Shown: positions 26,410 through 35,710 of the stretch, piece by piece
Numbering within the stretch: position 1 is the stretch's first letter
Layout: each line of letters starts with the position of its first letter
Assembly (NCBI GenBank): GCA_023392125.1
Contig: JAEVZS010000024.1
Coordinates: 1 to 64,000 of the forward strand
Direction: 5' to 3'
Source: Bacteroidota bacterium
GTDB taxonomy: Bacteria > Bacteroidota > Bacteroidia > Cytophagales > Cytophagaceae
Length of the DNA stretch: 64,000 bases
The notes under the pieces: model-generated
Told to the model about the DNA's origin: nothing
The model's database searches: none
The model's input: the letters and a program-made list of their open reading frames with translations, nothing else
Translations under genes and position numbers: made by a program

Positions 26410-26417
26410 TAACTTTG
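26410..26417 (+). promoter_or_regulatory. -7 box of the panB operon
   Basis: TAACTTTG matches the consensus TAnnTTTG exactly. A TTTT at 26387-26390 is a partial -33 match, 19 bases upstream. Transcription should start near 26423, only about 13 bases before the ATG at 26436; this rules out the TTG at 26415 as the start codon. Confidence 0.55.
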
Positions 26418-26435
26418 ACCGTTCAATCTAAGAGA

Positions 26436-27254
26436 ATGTCAGCAAGCACTCCGGAAATAAAGAAAATCACCACGCACCAGCTCCAGGAAATGAAAAACCG
26501 GGGAGAAAAAATATCCATGCTCACGGCCTACGACTTTTCCATGGCCGGTATTCTGGATTTAGCAGGTATTGACGTACTGCTGGTTGGTGACTCTGCCTCT
26601 AACGTAATCGCCGGACATGAAACCACTCTCCCGATTACACTGGATCAGATGATTTACCATGCATCATCCGTTGTAAGGGCGGTAAAAAGGGCACTCGTGG
26701 TGGTTGATCTTCCATTTGGCTCCTATCAGGGAAATTCATCTGAGGCTCTTCGTTCTTCAATCCGGATCATGAAGGAATCCGGAGCACATGCCATAAAAAT
26801 GGAAGGCGGCAATGAAATCAAGGAAGCCGTACTAAGAGTTTTGAGCGCAGGAGTACCCGTTATGGGACATCTGGGGCTTACTCCTCAGTCTATATACAAA
26901 TTTGGCACGTATACTGTAAGGGCGCGGGAAGAAGCCGAAGCCAACAAGCTGATCGAGGATGCCCGTACGCTGGAAGAATGTGGCTGTTTTGCCCTGGTAC
27001 TGGAAAAAATACCGGCCGCACTGGCAAAAAAGGTTGCCGATTCTCTTACTATACCGGTCATAGGTATCGGGGCGGGTCCGCATACTAACGGACAGGTTCT
27101 GGTTACTCACGACATGCTGGGAATTACCCATGAGTTTCAGCCGCGTTTTCTCCGCCGGTATGCAGATCTGCACAGCATTATGACCAGCGCTGTAAAACAG
27201 TATATCAGCGATGTCAAAAGCAACGACTTTCCTAATCAAAATGAATTGTACTAA
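26436..27254 (+). CDS. panB: 3-Methyl-2-oxobutanoate hydroxymethyltransferase
   Basis: The 272-residue cytoplasmic enzyme makes ketopantoate from 2-oxoisovalerate and methylenetetrahydrofolate, the first step of pantothenate and CoA synthesis. Family stretches are M-L-T-A-Y-D-F-S-M-A, L-L-V-G-D-S-A-S-N-V with the metal-binding Asp, D-L-P-F-G-S-Y, A-I-K-M-E-G-G, G-H-L-G-L-T-P-Q-S, and G-I-G-A-G near the C-terminus. The start at 26436 is chosen because the in-frame TTG at 26415 lies inside the promoter box. It is followed after 10 bases by the pseudouridine synthase gene; no panC is adjacent. Confidence 0.95.
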   Translation: MSASTPEIKKITTHQLQEMKNRGEKISMLTAYDFSMAGILDLAGIDVLLVGDSASNVIAGHETTLPITLDQMIYHASSVVRAVKRALVVVDLPFGSYQGNSSEALRSSIRIMKESGAHAIKMEGGNEIKEAVLRVLSAGVPVMGHLGLTPQSIYKFGTYTVRAREEAEANKLIEDARTLEECGCFALVLEKIPAALAKKVADSLTIPVIGIGAGPHTNGQVLVTHDMLGITHEFQPRFLRRYADLHSIMTSAVKQYISDVKSNDFPNQNELY

Positions 27255-27264
27255 ATCCTGAAAA

Positions 27265-27963
27265 ATGATCAATCAGGAAGATTTCAGCATAGTATACGAA
27301 GACAATCATCTTATCGCGGTCAACAAACGCGGTGGTCTGCTGGTCCAGGGTGACAAATCCGGCGATCACGCGCTGGGTGATCTGGTAAGGGATTATATCC
27401 GTATCAAATACGACAAGCCGGGCAATGTTTTTACAGGAGTAATCCATCGGCTGGATCGTCCTGTCAGCGGCCTTGTTGTACTGGCCAAAACATCCAAGGC
27501 GCTGGAACGTATGAACCAGCTGTTCCGTGAAAAAAATATTCAGAAAACATATCTTGCCGTAGTCAACCAGCGCCCTGATCCTTTTGAGAACACGCTGCTG
27601 CACTGGCTTGTCAAGGATAATGACAAGAATGTAACCAAAGCCTTTAACAAGGAAAAAAGAGGAGCTCTGCTTGCCGAGCTCTCCTATTCGCTGGTTTCAT
27701 CGATTAATGCAGATCATCTGCTGCAAGTAAACCCGGTAACAGGCCGGCCACATCAGATACGTTCGCAGCTGGCAGCTATCGGCTGTTCCATTAAAGGTGA
27801 TTTGAAATATGGCAATCCTAACAAGGGATTTGAGAATACAATTGCTTTGCATTCGTATCAGTTAAATTTTATTCATCCGATAAAAAAGGAACCAATTGAG
27901 ATCAAAGCAGCGTTGCCAGATAATATGCTATGGCAAAAATTCCGTCATTTATTTGATCAATAA
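27265..27963 (+). CDS. RluA family pseudouridine synthase
   Basis: The 232-residue enzyme has the RluA motif H-R-L-D-R-P-V-S-G with the catalytic Asp near residue 62, and the later family stretch L-L-Q-V-N-P-V-T-G-R-P-H-Q-I-R. It isomerises uridine to pseudouridine in rRNA or tRNA; the target base cannot be read. There is no S4 domain at the N-terminus, as in the short RluA/RluC-like forms. It is co-directional with panB (10-base gap) and the small membrane protein (19-base gap). Confidence 0.88.
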   Translation: MINQEDFSIVYEDNHLIAVNKRGGLLVQGDKSGDHALGDLVRDYIRIKYDKPGNVFTGVIHRLDRPVSGLVVLAKTSKALERMNQLFREKNIQKTYLAVVNQRPDPFENTLLHWLVKDNDKNVTKAFNKEKRGALLAELSYSLVSSINADHLLQVNPVTGRPHQIRSQLAAIGCSIKGDLKYGNPNKGFENTIALHSYQLNFIHPIKKEPIEIKAALPDNMLWQKFRHLFDQ

Positions 27964-27982
27964 ATCTATCTGAAATAGTCCA

Positions 27983-28288
27983 ATGAGCTTCATTGAAAAA
28001 TTAAAATTGCGCTGGGGAATAACCAGTAACTGGCAGGTTTTAATCATCTTTATCGTATTTGGCATAACCGGCTCTTCGTCTCTGAGAGTTGCGACTCCAA
28101 TCCTCGGTTTTCTGGGTATTTCATCCGGCAGCATGAGTCCCTACCTGTACTGGCCTTTGCGGGTTATCATTATTTTTCCGGTTTATCAGGTTCTTCTGCT
28201 TATTTTCGGGACTTTATGCGGACAATTTCAGTTCTTCTGGAATTTTGAAAAGAAAATGATGACCCGCATGATCGGGAGAAAAAAATAG
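27983..28288 (+). CDS. Small membrane protein, DUF6787-like
   Basis: The 101-residue protein has two hydrophobic segments, about residues 18-36 and 55-80, between a basic N-terminal stretch (K-L-K-L-R-W-G-I) and a C-terminal F-G-T-L-C-G-Q-F-Q-F-F-W-N-F-E-K-K. The pattern fits the DUF6787 family common in Bacteroidota, often misnamed prolipoprotein transferase. Function is unknown. It is last in the panB operon. Confidence 0.65.
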   Translation: MSFIEKLKLRWGITSNWQVLIIFIVFGITGSSSLRVATPILGFLGISSGSMSPYLYWPLRVIIIFPVYQVLLLIFGTLCGQFQFFWNFEKKMMTRMIGRKK

Positions 28289-28752
28289 AACCCAAAAGCT
28301 TTCCGGATATATTTTATAATTTAAAGGATTCCCTATTATTCAATAGTATTATTCGTAACTATTCAAAGCAATAATACAGTATCGGGCAAATCGCAGATGC
28401 CGGCAAAAGGTAGTGCGTTTAATTGATTTTTTACGTATCTGAGATTATTCTTCGTGCTTAGATAATAACATTCAGCCATTCAAAATAAGCAGGCTCTTCG
28501 GGATATATTATCCCGAAGAGCTTTTCTTTTTTTTATACATTCATTACACATCTCAAGGAATAAGCCGAGTAATAGACAACAGTAATATAACAACTGTGAG
28601 CAAGCATGATATATGCCGCACCAGCAGTTTTCAGATCCTTTTATCTCAGATTATTTTAAAAAAAGATCTTTTTGTTTGTTTACTTTTTGGATCTATATGA
28701 GTCTAGGTAGAAGAGCAATCCGCCGGAATGGCCTTTTTAATTAAAATAAACC
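28289..28752. other. 464-base intergenic region before the xylanase gene
   Basis: It holds a very good plus-strand terminator at 28493-28534, about 205 bases after the last stop. The 205 bases before it contain no open frame of note; they could be a long 3' UTR or a small RNA. The right half (28535-28752) is AT-rich and must carry the xylanase promoter; a near-match TACTTTTTTG-like stretch is seen around 28680. Confidence 0.45.
28493..28534 (+). terminator. Strong intrinsic terminator
   Basis: An 11-bp perfect stem GCTCTTCGGGA/TCCCGAAGAGC (28493-28503 and 28511-28521) with a 7-base loop is followed by TTTTCTTTTTTTT. Confidence 0.9.
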
Positions 28753-30537
28753 ATGAAACAAAAACTACTACTTAGAAACTCATTTAAATTCCTGTCAACA
28801 GCAGCATGCTTATGTATGTGTATGCTATATGGTATTGCAAATGCGCAGACAATCACCAATAATACGCAAGGGACTCACGATGGTTATTTCTATTCTTTTT
28901 GGAACGACGGACAAAGAGGTTCTGCTTCTATGACGCTCGGCCCCGGAGGAAATTACAGTACCGTATGGAATAATATCAATAACTTTACAGCGGGTAAAGG
29001 CTGGAAAACCGGAAAAGCTGACAGGACAGTTTGTTTTGAAGGCACCTATGATGGTGGAAACAATGGCTTCCTAGCCGTATACGGATGGACAAAAGATCCC
29101 TTGATTGAATACTATGTGGTAGAAAGCTATGGACAATGGACTCCTCCCGGAAACACCAGCGATATCATCCATAAAGGATCTTTTACCAGCGACGACGGAA
29201 CTTACAATATATATGTTTCTACCAGAACAAATCAACCATCTATTGTAGGAACAGCTACTTTTCAGCAATACTGGAGTGTACGTACGACCAAAAGATCTAG
29301 CGGGACTGTTACTTTTGCCAATCACGTTGCAGAATGGAAGCGTCTGGGCATGAGCCTTGGCTCCACCTGGGATTATCAGATTATGGAATCTGAAGGATAC
29401 CAAAGTAGTGGAAGCTCAAATATTACAGTAAAGGAGTGTGTCTCTTGCGCCACTCCCGCACCAACAGCTACTCTTTCTTATGATTATGAAGTTGGAGACA
29501 TAGCCGCAAGGCTCACAGCTTCCGGTACCGCATTGAAATGGTATAGCAGTGCTTCAGGTACTACTACTCTTTCGGGTGCTCCGACTCCTTCTACTACATC
29601 CGTAGGTACCACCAAATACTACGTATCTCAAACGTTGAATGGTTGCGAAGGCCCGAGAACAGAAATTACTGTAAGAGTTTCGCAGCTATACAAAATATTT
29701 AGGCTTCCTGTTTCCATAGATATTGATGGAATCATTGATGATGCATGGGAGGATGTAAATGTTGAGAAAATGAATGCCGGCATTACACTGGTTGGAAGCA
29801 ACATAAATGCCTCTGATCTGAGTGGCTATGCCAAGATGTTGTGGGATGATACGTATCTGTATGTACTGGCCGATATAACCGATGACAGCAAGAGAAATGA
29901 CAGTGAGAATAATTACGAAGACGATGGCGTTGAAATTTATATTGACATCAATAACGATAAAGCTACAAGCTATGGTTCAAATGATTTTCAGTACACATTT
30001 GGATGGAATGATGGAACAATAGTAGGAGTAAGACCAACTGGAGCATCTAATGCAGGAATTATATACAGCGTAGCGGATAAGGCAAACGGCTATCTGATCG
30101 AAGCCCGGATTCCCTGGACAACTTTGCAGGGCTCTCCATCGGCAGAACAGCTGATAGGTATTGACTTTATGATCAATGACGATGACGATGGCGGCGGAAG
30201 AGACGGGAAACTGTCATGGCACTCTCCAACGGATGAAGCTTACAGAGATCCTTCATTGTTTGGCACCGGTAAGCTAATGGAGCAGGACGTAATTACAGGA
30301 ACTGAAAGATTTTCTGAAGAAAATATTAAGATTTTCCCAAACCCCGCATCAGACGAGTTATATGTAACCGGTCTGAGTAAGAGCTTTAAATTTTCGATCC
30401 TGGATTATTCCGGAAGAGTAGTTTCAGAAGGACAAAGTACCGGAAAGATTAATCTTAACGAACTGGAATCAGGTGTATATATTCTAAGAATACAGCAGGG
30501 CGAGCATGTCAAACTGACCAAGATTTCCAAAATATAA
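28753..30537 (+). CDS. GH11 endo-1,4-beta-xylanase with Ig-like, CBM9 and T9SS domains
   Basis: The 594-residue secreted protein has a signal peptide (1-31, ending A-N-A-Q), a GH11 jelly-roll (32 to about 225), an Ig-like linker domain (about 231-312), a CBM9-like domain (about 313-512, D-I-D-G-I-I-D-D-A-W, then D-D-T-Y-L-Y-V and D-D-G-V-E-I-Y-I-D) and a T9SS type A sorting domain (about 520-594, I-F-P-N-P-A-S-D-E). The two GH11 catalytic glutamates are visible: Glu124 in Y-Y-V-V-E-S-Y-G (nucleophile) and Glu214 in E-S-E-G-Y-Q-S-S-G (acid/base). It should cut xylan at the cell surface or outside. It is monocistronic, with its own terminator. No other xylan genes are nearby. Confidence 0.95.
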   Translation: MKQKLLLRNSFKFLSTAACLCMCMLYGIANAQTITNNTQGTHDGYFYSFWNDGQRGSASMTLGPGGNYSTVWNNINNFTAGKGWKTGKADRTVCFEGTYDGGNNGFLAVYGWTKDPLIEYYVVESYGQWTPPGNTSDIIHKGSFTSDDGTYNIYVSTRTNQPSIVGTATFQQYWSVRTTKRSSGTVTFANHVAEWKRLGMSLGSTWDYQIMESEGYQSSGSSNITVKECVSCATPAPTATLSYDYEVGDIAARLTASGTALKWYSSASGTTTLSGAPTPSTTSVGTTKYYVSQTLNGCEGPRTEITVRVSQLYKIFRLPVSIDIDGIIDDAWEDVNVEKMNAGITLVGSNINASDLSGYAKMLWDDTYLYVLADITDDSKRNDSENNYEDDGVEIYIDINNDKATSYGSNDFQYTFGWNDGTIVGVRPTGASNAGIIYSVADKANGYLIEARIPWTTLQGSPSAEQLIGIDFMINDDDDGGGRDGKLSWHSPTDEAYRDPSLFGTGKLMEQDVITGTERFSEENIKIFPNPASDELYVTGLSKSFKFSILDYSGRVVSEGQSTGKINLNELESGVYILRIQQGEHVKLTKISKI

Positions 30538-30542
30538 TTACG

Positions 30543-30570
30543 AAAGGGGCCTTGAGCCCCTTTTCTTTTA
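30543..30570 (+). terminator. Terminator of the xylanase gene
   Basis: The stem AAAGGGGC/GCCCCTTTT (30543-30550 and 30556-30564) has a 5-base loop and a T-rich tail, just after the stop. Confidence 0.85.
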
Positions 30571-30718
30571 GATTGTAAATTATCTGACTCGGGTATGAGA
30601 ATAGGTAATCATGTAATTTCCCCGATAGCTTAATTTTTGTCCACTTTCTTATTCCGAACCCCAATTTTATTAATCACCCATATTAGTCTCCGGAATGCAC
30701 TTCTTTTTTAGGCAGACT

Positions 30719-32809
30719 CTAATCCTTCAGATGATACAAAATAAATGAGTACATATCTGCATATTCAGCAATAGTAGCATTGTAACCTGTTGCCCCGTAA
30801 TGTCCCGCTTTTTTTTCTACTCTGAGTAGTACCGGATTCAGCTGTCCCCCGTTATCTTGAAGTCTTGCTGCAAACTTGTATGAATGAAATGGAGGAACCC
30901 GATCATCATTTTCAGCAGTCATTATAAGGGTCGCAGGATAATTCGTACGGCTCTTTATCTTGTGCAGAGGAGAATAACTCAACAGGTTATAAAATTCTTC
31001 CTTATTCTCAACGGAGCCATATTCTTTCGCATGAAACCCTCCAACGGTAAATTTCTGAAAACGGATCATATCATACACCCCCACCACAGGAACCGCCACC
31101 CGGAATAAATCCGGTCGCCTGGTCATTGCCGCTGCCACAATAAGTCCTCCGTTAGAAGCACCAGTTATGGCAAGCTTTTCAGCAGATGTATATCCCTGCC
31201 TGATCAGATACTCAGCACCGGCAATAAAATCATCCACGGACTTTGCCTTATTCATATTTCTTCCCGAAGCAGCCCAGGCCTCACCCAATTGCCCGCTACC
31301 CCGTATATGGGCGAAGGCAAATACTCCCCCATTGTTCAGAAAATGTGTGATTCCCCAATTAAATACAGGCTTTTCTATTAACCCGAATCCTCCATAGGTT
31401 TTTAACAACGTCGGATTATTACCATTTAGCCTGGTTTTCTTGTTCATTACAATCGTGATCGGCACCATCGTACCATCTGCCGAAGGATATTCGCTTATCC
31501 CGATTTTAAATACGTGAGGATCAAAATTCACTTCGGTATAAGACACAAGCTCACTTTTATATGTCTTCAGATCCAACGTATAGACCACCGGAGGTAAAAA
31601 ATAGGTACCAATACTATATACCAGCCGATCATCATCCATCTCTCCCATAAAACCCTGAATCGAGTATCCCAGATCAATACTCAGGCTTTTAACCAGATTA
31701 CCCTCATAATCCAGAAAAGCAATAAAACACTTCGGTCCACTCATCAGCTCACATACAATCTGATTACGAAACAAGCGGACGCTGGTAATAATGGCATCTG
31801 AAAAACCCGGAGAAATTACTTTCCAGTTGTACGGATCTTCCGGAGAAATCCGCACAATACCGCCATGTGGCAGATTGTGATCGGTCAGAGCTATAAGATC
31901 CCCGTTGTGCTCGTCCAGTATATTCAGGTCACTATTGAAATTTCTGACGAATAATGCGGGAGCCCACTGGTCAGGCTCTTTGTTCAGATCCTGAATAAAG
32001 ACAGTCTTTTTACTGTCAGATCTGCCTTCCTGATAAATAAGCAGATACCGTTCATTGGAAGTCACCTGAAAGCTAATAGTGGTCAGGGTTGTCTCTGCCG
32101 GTTCGAACACAAGTATATCATCACCAGGCTGTGTTCCTATCCGGTGATAAAAAATCCGGGGACGGTAATCCTGATCAAATTCACCTCCCCGATTATATGT
32201 CTGATAGAAAAAACCTTCTCCCTTCCATCCAAGATTTGAAAATTTTACATTATGAATATGATCATCATAATACTTGCCATTGATCTTTCTAACCTTTACT
32301 TCGCACCAGTCACTACCGTTCCGGCTATACATTACTGCCAGCTTGTCCGATTTGCCGGAAGGAGCAAAGTCTCTGATCTGAACAATATCTTTTTTTGAAA
32401 TATCATCAGGATTGATAAGCATTTTCGGAGTTCCCTCAATCGAAGTCATATAATACAAAGCCGGCGGTAATGATGGAGAAGGATACATCATTTTATAATA
32501 AAAACGTCCGATTTTCATTGGTTTATTAAAACGCACCGCACTAAGCTCCTCCAGCTGATATGAAGCATGCTCCTTTCTTCTCGTTCTGGAAAGATATTTA
32601 TCGCTCAGTTCTTTCTGTTCCCTTAGCCAGTCGACAGTTTCCGGACTTCGTGTATCCTCCAGCCAGCGATAGTCATCAACGAGCAGTGTGTCAAAAAACT
32701 GCTCTTCTACCGGTCTCTTTTTTGCCTCCGGATAATCAAAAGGTATCTGACCAGAACCATGCAAAGCAATTAAAAAACATATGGCTCCGCAACACATCCT
32801 CAAACTCAT
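30719..32809 (-). CDS. Prolyl oligopeptidase family serine peptidase (S9A)
   Basis: The protein of about 696 residues starts M-S-L-R-M-C-C-G-A-I with a signal peptide ending G-S-G-Q, so it acts outside the cytoplasm. An N-terminal seven-bladed propeller region begins with the family stretch D-D-Y-R-W-L-E-D. The C-terminal alpha/beta hydrolase domain has Ser in T-G-A-S-N-G-G-L, Asp in N-D-D-R-V-P-P, and His in K-A-G-H-Y-G. It cleaves short peptides after proline. The open frame extends to 32866, but the signal peptide fixes the start at 32809. It is the only gene in its unit. Confidence 0.9.
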   Translation of the reverse strand: MSLRMCCGAICFLIALHGSGQIPFDYPEAKKRPVEEQFFDTLLVDDYRWLEDTRSPETVDWLREQKELSDKYLSRTRRKEHASYQLEELSAVRFNKPMKIGRFYYKMMYPSPSLPPALYYMTSIEGTPKMLINPDDISKKDIVQIRDFAPSGKSDKLAVMYSRNGSDWCEVKVRKINGKYYDDHIHNVKFSNLGWKGEGFFYQTYNRGGEFDQDYRPRIFYHRIGTQPGDDILVFEPAETTLTTISFQVTSNERYLLIYQEGRSDSKKTVFIQDLNKEPDQWAPALFVRNFNSDLNILDEHNGDLIALTDHNLPHGGIVRISPEDPYNWKVISPGFSDAIITSVRLFRNQIVCELMSGPKCFIAFLDYEGNLVKSLSIDLGYSIQGFMGEMDDDRLVYSIGTYFLPPVVYTLDLKTYKSELVSYTEVNFDPHVFKIGISEYPSADGTMVPITIVMNKKTRLNGNNPTLLKTYGGFGLIEKPVFNWGITHFLNNGGVFAFAHIRGSGQLGEAWAASGRNMNKAKSVDDFIAGAEYLIRQGYTSAEKLAITGASNGGLIVAAAMTRRPDLFRVAVPVVGVYDMIRFQKFTVGGFHAKEYGSVENKEEFYNLLSYSPLHKIKSRTNYPATLIMTAENDDRVPPFHSYKFAARLQDNGGQLNPVLLRVEKKAGHYGATGYNATIAEYADMYSFILYHLKD

Positions 32810-32892
32810 ATTACTAAGATTAAATAAAACAATACACAATTTAAATTGATGTTCTGATATCGCCAATACTTTTTATAATCCGGCACAAATAA

Positions 32893-32923
32893 AAAAAGAT
32901 CCCGTCTCCGACAGGATCTTTTT
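32893..32923 (-). terminator. Terminator of the CPA2 antiporter gene
   Basis: The stem AAAAAGATCC/GGATCTTTTT (32893-32902 and 32914-32923) is followed on the minus strand by a run of T. It lies 25 bases past the antiporter stop. Confidence 0.8.
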
Positions 32924-32948
32924 CAGCGCAATAATAGGTGATATGTAA

Positions 32949-35186
32949 TTACTTGACTTTAAGAAAAGACGAAAGCGCATTGGGACTTCCTACAACCCAA
33001 ACAATGTCTCCGGTTTCGAAAACCATGGAAGAATCGGGATTAAGAATACGAACTCCGTTTCGCTCGATTCCTACTATCAATGAACTGGTCGTCTCTTTAA
33101 TTCCGCTGGCCCGTATACTTCTGGCAACAAGCGGAGAACCTTCTTCTATGACAATTTTCTGCAAATCCGGAAAGTTATTGTTAGCTATAACACCGTCATC
33201 TATAGTCTGAGAAACTTCAATCAGGGGTTTAATAGTATCCAGCTGCTCATCGGTCCCGATTACGAACATCTTATCCCCGGGATATATACGTTCATCTCTT
33301 CCCGGTATCGGAATAGTAAAACCCTGACGCTCGATCAGCGCTATATTGATCCCGTACTTTTCCCGTATGGCAAGCTCAGCCAGAGTTCTGCCCAGAAAAG
33401 GTGATTTGGGTGACACTTTCAGCTTGGTAAGGTGACCATCCCAGGGCACGATTTTGGGCACATTATCTTTAGCCATGGACGAACGCTCAAGGTCAGAAAG
33501 ATTGTATAGAAAACGACTCTCAATCTTATTGTAAAACAACTGAATAACATGAGAAAAGTATAGTATTATGGCAGCTACTACAGCTGAGATTATGATAATG
33601 GCAATCCAGTTACTCACATACTGACTGATCATTACCACACAGAAGGCAATCCCGATAGCTGCTCTTACTATATTGATAGCGATCAGGGGCCCCCGGCTAA
33701 ACTTGGTATTTTCCCATAAATGATAATAGGCGGCTTCTTTTACCTTCCGGATTGCCAGCGCCCAGATAAAAGGGGCAATCAGCACAAAGGAAATAGCCAG
33801 TGTAATATAGCCGGAGTTTTCAATATTGATAAATGTATTGATCGCCGGAAAAAGATAATTGGTACTAAGAATGATTACGGCCGAAATAATAACCGAGTGA
33901 ATCATTACATTATATATATTGGCTTTGACCAATACCTGCCAGTCAGATACCGCATTGATTACCTGAGTAGTATTACTGTACTTGTTGAGGTTGTTCATCC
34001 ACTTTTGTGGAAGTGTGCGCTCAACATACTTTGATACCGGTTCCGAAACTTTGATCAGGTAAGGTGTAGTAAGCGTGGTGATCGCAGACACGGCGACTGT
34101 TATCGGATACAGAAAACTCTCAGTTACCCCCAATGTCAGCCCCAGAGAAGCGATAATAAAGGAAAATTCTCCGATCTGCGAAACGCTTAGGCCTGTCTGT
34201 ATAGAATGCTTTAACGTTTGTCCGGAGATCAGCGCACCGCTGGAAGTACTGATGGCTTTTCCAATAATGGTAACCAGCGTGATTATCAATATGGGGAAAG
34301 AGTATTCAACAAGTACAGTGGGATCGATCAGCATACCTACTGATACGAAGAAAACAGCGGCAAACAAATCTTTAACCGGGCGCAGCAAGTGTTCGATCTT
34401 ATGTCCGTATGAGGTTTCTGCCAGTATAGACCCCATTACAAACGCTCCGAGAGCTGCCGACAATCCCACATGGGTCGAAAAAACCACCATTAAAAGACAG
34501 AAGGCAATGGAAATAATCAGTATTGTCTCCTCATTCAGTATTTTTCTGACCCTGTTAAGAAATGTAGGTAATATAAAAATACCGGATATAAACCACAGAA
34601 TAAGGAAGAAAGCCAGTTTCAGAATCGACATGAGCATTTCCTCTCCGGCAAATTGCTGTGTAACGGCAATAGTTGACAAAAGCACAAGAAGCAAAATAGC
34701 TACAAGGTCTTCCACAATCAGAATTCCGAATACGAGCGTTGCAAACTTTTGAGTCTTTACGCCAAGCTCATCAAAGGCCCTGATAATAATAGTCGTCGAA
34801 GATACCGATAGCAAACCTCCTAAAAAGATACTATCCATAGTTGACCATCCCAGAAACTTTCCGGTAAAATATCCAAGCACAAGCATAACGACTGCTTCCA
34901 CAATCGCAGCAATAGAAGATGCCCCGCCTACCTTCGCCAGTTTCTTAAAGCTAAACTCAAGCCCCAGACTGAATAAGAGAAAAATAACTCCGATTTCTGC
35001 CCATACCTGTATACTATTGGTATCGGTAACAGTGGGAATTATGGAAATATGCGGCCCTACCAGAAAACCGGCGAGAATATACCCCAATACGACCGGTTGG
35101 TTAATTTTTTTAAAGATAAGACTAAAAATTCCGCCGGCACCCAGTATCAATGCCAGATCTACAATCAAAGGGGGTAAATGAACCAT
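32949..35186 (-). CDS. CPA2 family cation:proton antiporter with RCK-C domains
   Basis: The 745-residue inner-membrane protein has a Na/H-exchanger transport domain of about 12 helices (residues 1-390, with G-Y-I-L-A-G-F-L-V-G-P, L-L-F-S-L-G-L-E-F and the conserved L-S-A-A-L-G-A-F stretch). A further four-helix region (about 425-560) follows, then two TrkA-C/RCK-C domains (about 595-660 and 670-745). The NAD-binding RCK-N domain of KefB/KefC is absent. It probably exchanges K+ or Na+ for H+; the ion cannot be read. The upstream region has a good promoter match. Confidence 0.88.
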   Translation of the reverse strand: MVHLPPLIVDLALILGAGGIFSLIFKKINQPVVLGYILAGFLVGPHISIIPTVTDTNSIQVWAEIGVIFLLFSLGLEFSFKKLAKVGGASSIAAIVEAVVMLVLGYFTGKFLGWSTMDSIFLGGLLSVSSTTIIIRAFDELGVKTQKFATLVFGILIVEDLVAILLLVLLSTIAVTQQFAGEEMLMSILKLAFFLILWFISGIFILPTFLNRVRKILNEETILIISIAFCLLMVVFSTHVGLSAALGAFVMGSILAETSYGHKIEHLLRPVKDLFAAVFFVSVGMLIDPTVLVEYSFPILIITLVTIIGKAISTSSGALISGQTLKHSIQTGLSVSQIGEFSFIIASLGLTLGVTESFLYPITVAVSAITTLTTPYLIKVSEPVSKYVERTLPQKWMNNLNKYSNTTQVINAVSDWQVLVKANIYNVMIHSVIISAVIILSTNYLFPAINTFINIENSGYITLAISFVLIAPFIWALAIRKVKEAAYYHLWENTKFSRGPLIAINIVRAAIGIAFCVVMISQYVSNWIAIIIISAVVAAIILYFSHVIQLFYNKIESRFLYNLSDLERSSMAKDNVPKIVPWDGHLTKLKVSPKSPFLGRTLAELAIREKYGINIALIERQGFTIPIPGRDERIYPGDKMFVIGTDEQLDTIKPLIEVSQTIDDGVIANNNFPDLQKIVIEEGSPLVARSIRASGIKETTSSLIVGIERNGVRILNPDSSMVFETGDIVWVVGSPNALSSFLKVK

Positions 35187-35243
35187 ATTTAATTAATACT
35201 AAAAACTTATTATAAAACTTCTACTCATCCATATCGCCCATAG

Positions 35244-35277
35244 CAAAAATAGTGCAGTGAATCACGTTTCAGGCAAA
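35244..35277 (-). promoter_or_regulatory. Promoter of the CPA2 antiporter gene
   Basis: The minus strand has TTTG (35274-35277), a 22-base spacer and TATTTTTG (35244-35251). Both boxes match the Bacteroidota -33/-7 promoter and spacing. The predicted transcript start near 35237 leaves a 51-base leader. Confidence 0.55.
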
Positions 35278-35696
35278 ATATTCTCGTCTTAACAGGTTTT
35301 TTTCACACCTCGTTTCATATACAGCATCAGGATTTCATGCCTGGAGAGCAATGAAGTATACTGATAAAACTTCAAAAAATAAATAGTCTCTTAAAATATC
35401 TCAGAAATATTTTCACTGATCGCTTTCTACCTGCAAGTTTGTCTTCTTTCTCTACCGAAACTCTTTGACTGAATCAGTCACCTGTGTATCAGACGTTTTC
35501 CCACAATATCTTCCATCCCTGCTCATTTTATCCGCCTTTACCTATTTGTCTTAAACATTAAAAAAACAGGGTTTTCCAAATATGTAAAGAAAATTTGAGT
35601 TTTTGTAAAGTTCACATAGTATCCAATCCTTTAATTTCCCGTAAAAGTTAAATATCTTCAAAAATATTTCCTATTCTGTTTTTACGTTTAATTTAT

Positions 35697-35702
35697 AAGG
35701 AG
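35697..35702 (+). promoter_or_regulatory. Shine-Dalgarno-like site deciding the DUF1800 start
   Basis: AAGGAG lies 8 bases before the TTG at 35711 but 29 bases before the first ATG (35732). This supports the TTG start, although such sites are uncommon in this phylum. Confidence 0.5.
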
Positions 35703-35710
35703 TCATCATT

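Larger units (their letters stand above)
35187..35710. other. 524-base divergent intergenic region
   Basis: It lies between the leftward antiporter and the rightward DUF1800 gene. It contains the antiporter promoter (35244-35277) and an AAGGAG Shine-Dalgarno-like site before the DUF1800 gene (35697-35702). The middle ~300 bases are AT-rich, without a convincing open frame or repeat. Confidence 0.5.

Noticed and set aside
26415..26417. TTG start for panB
   Set aside because: The codon is part of an exact -7 promoter box, so it would not be in the transcript.
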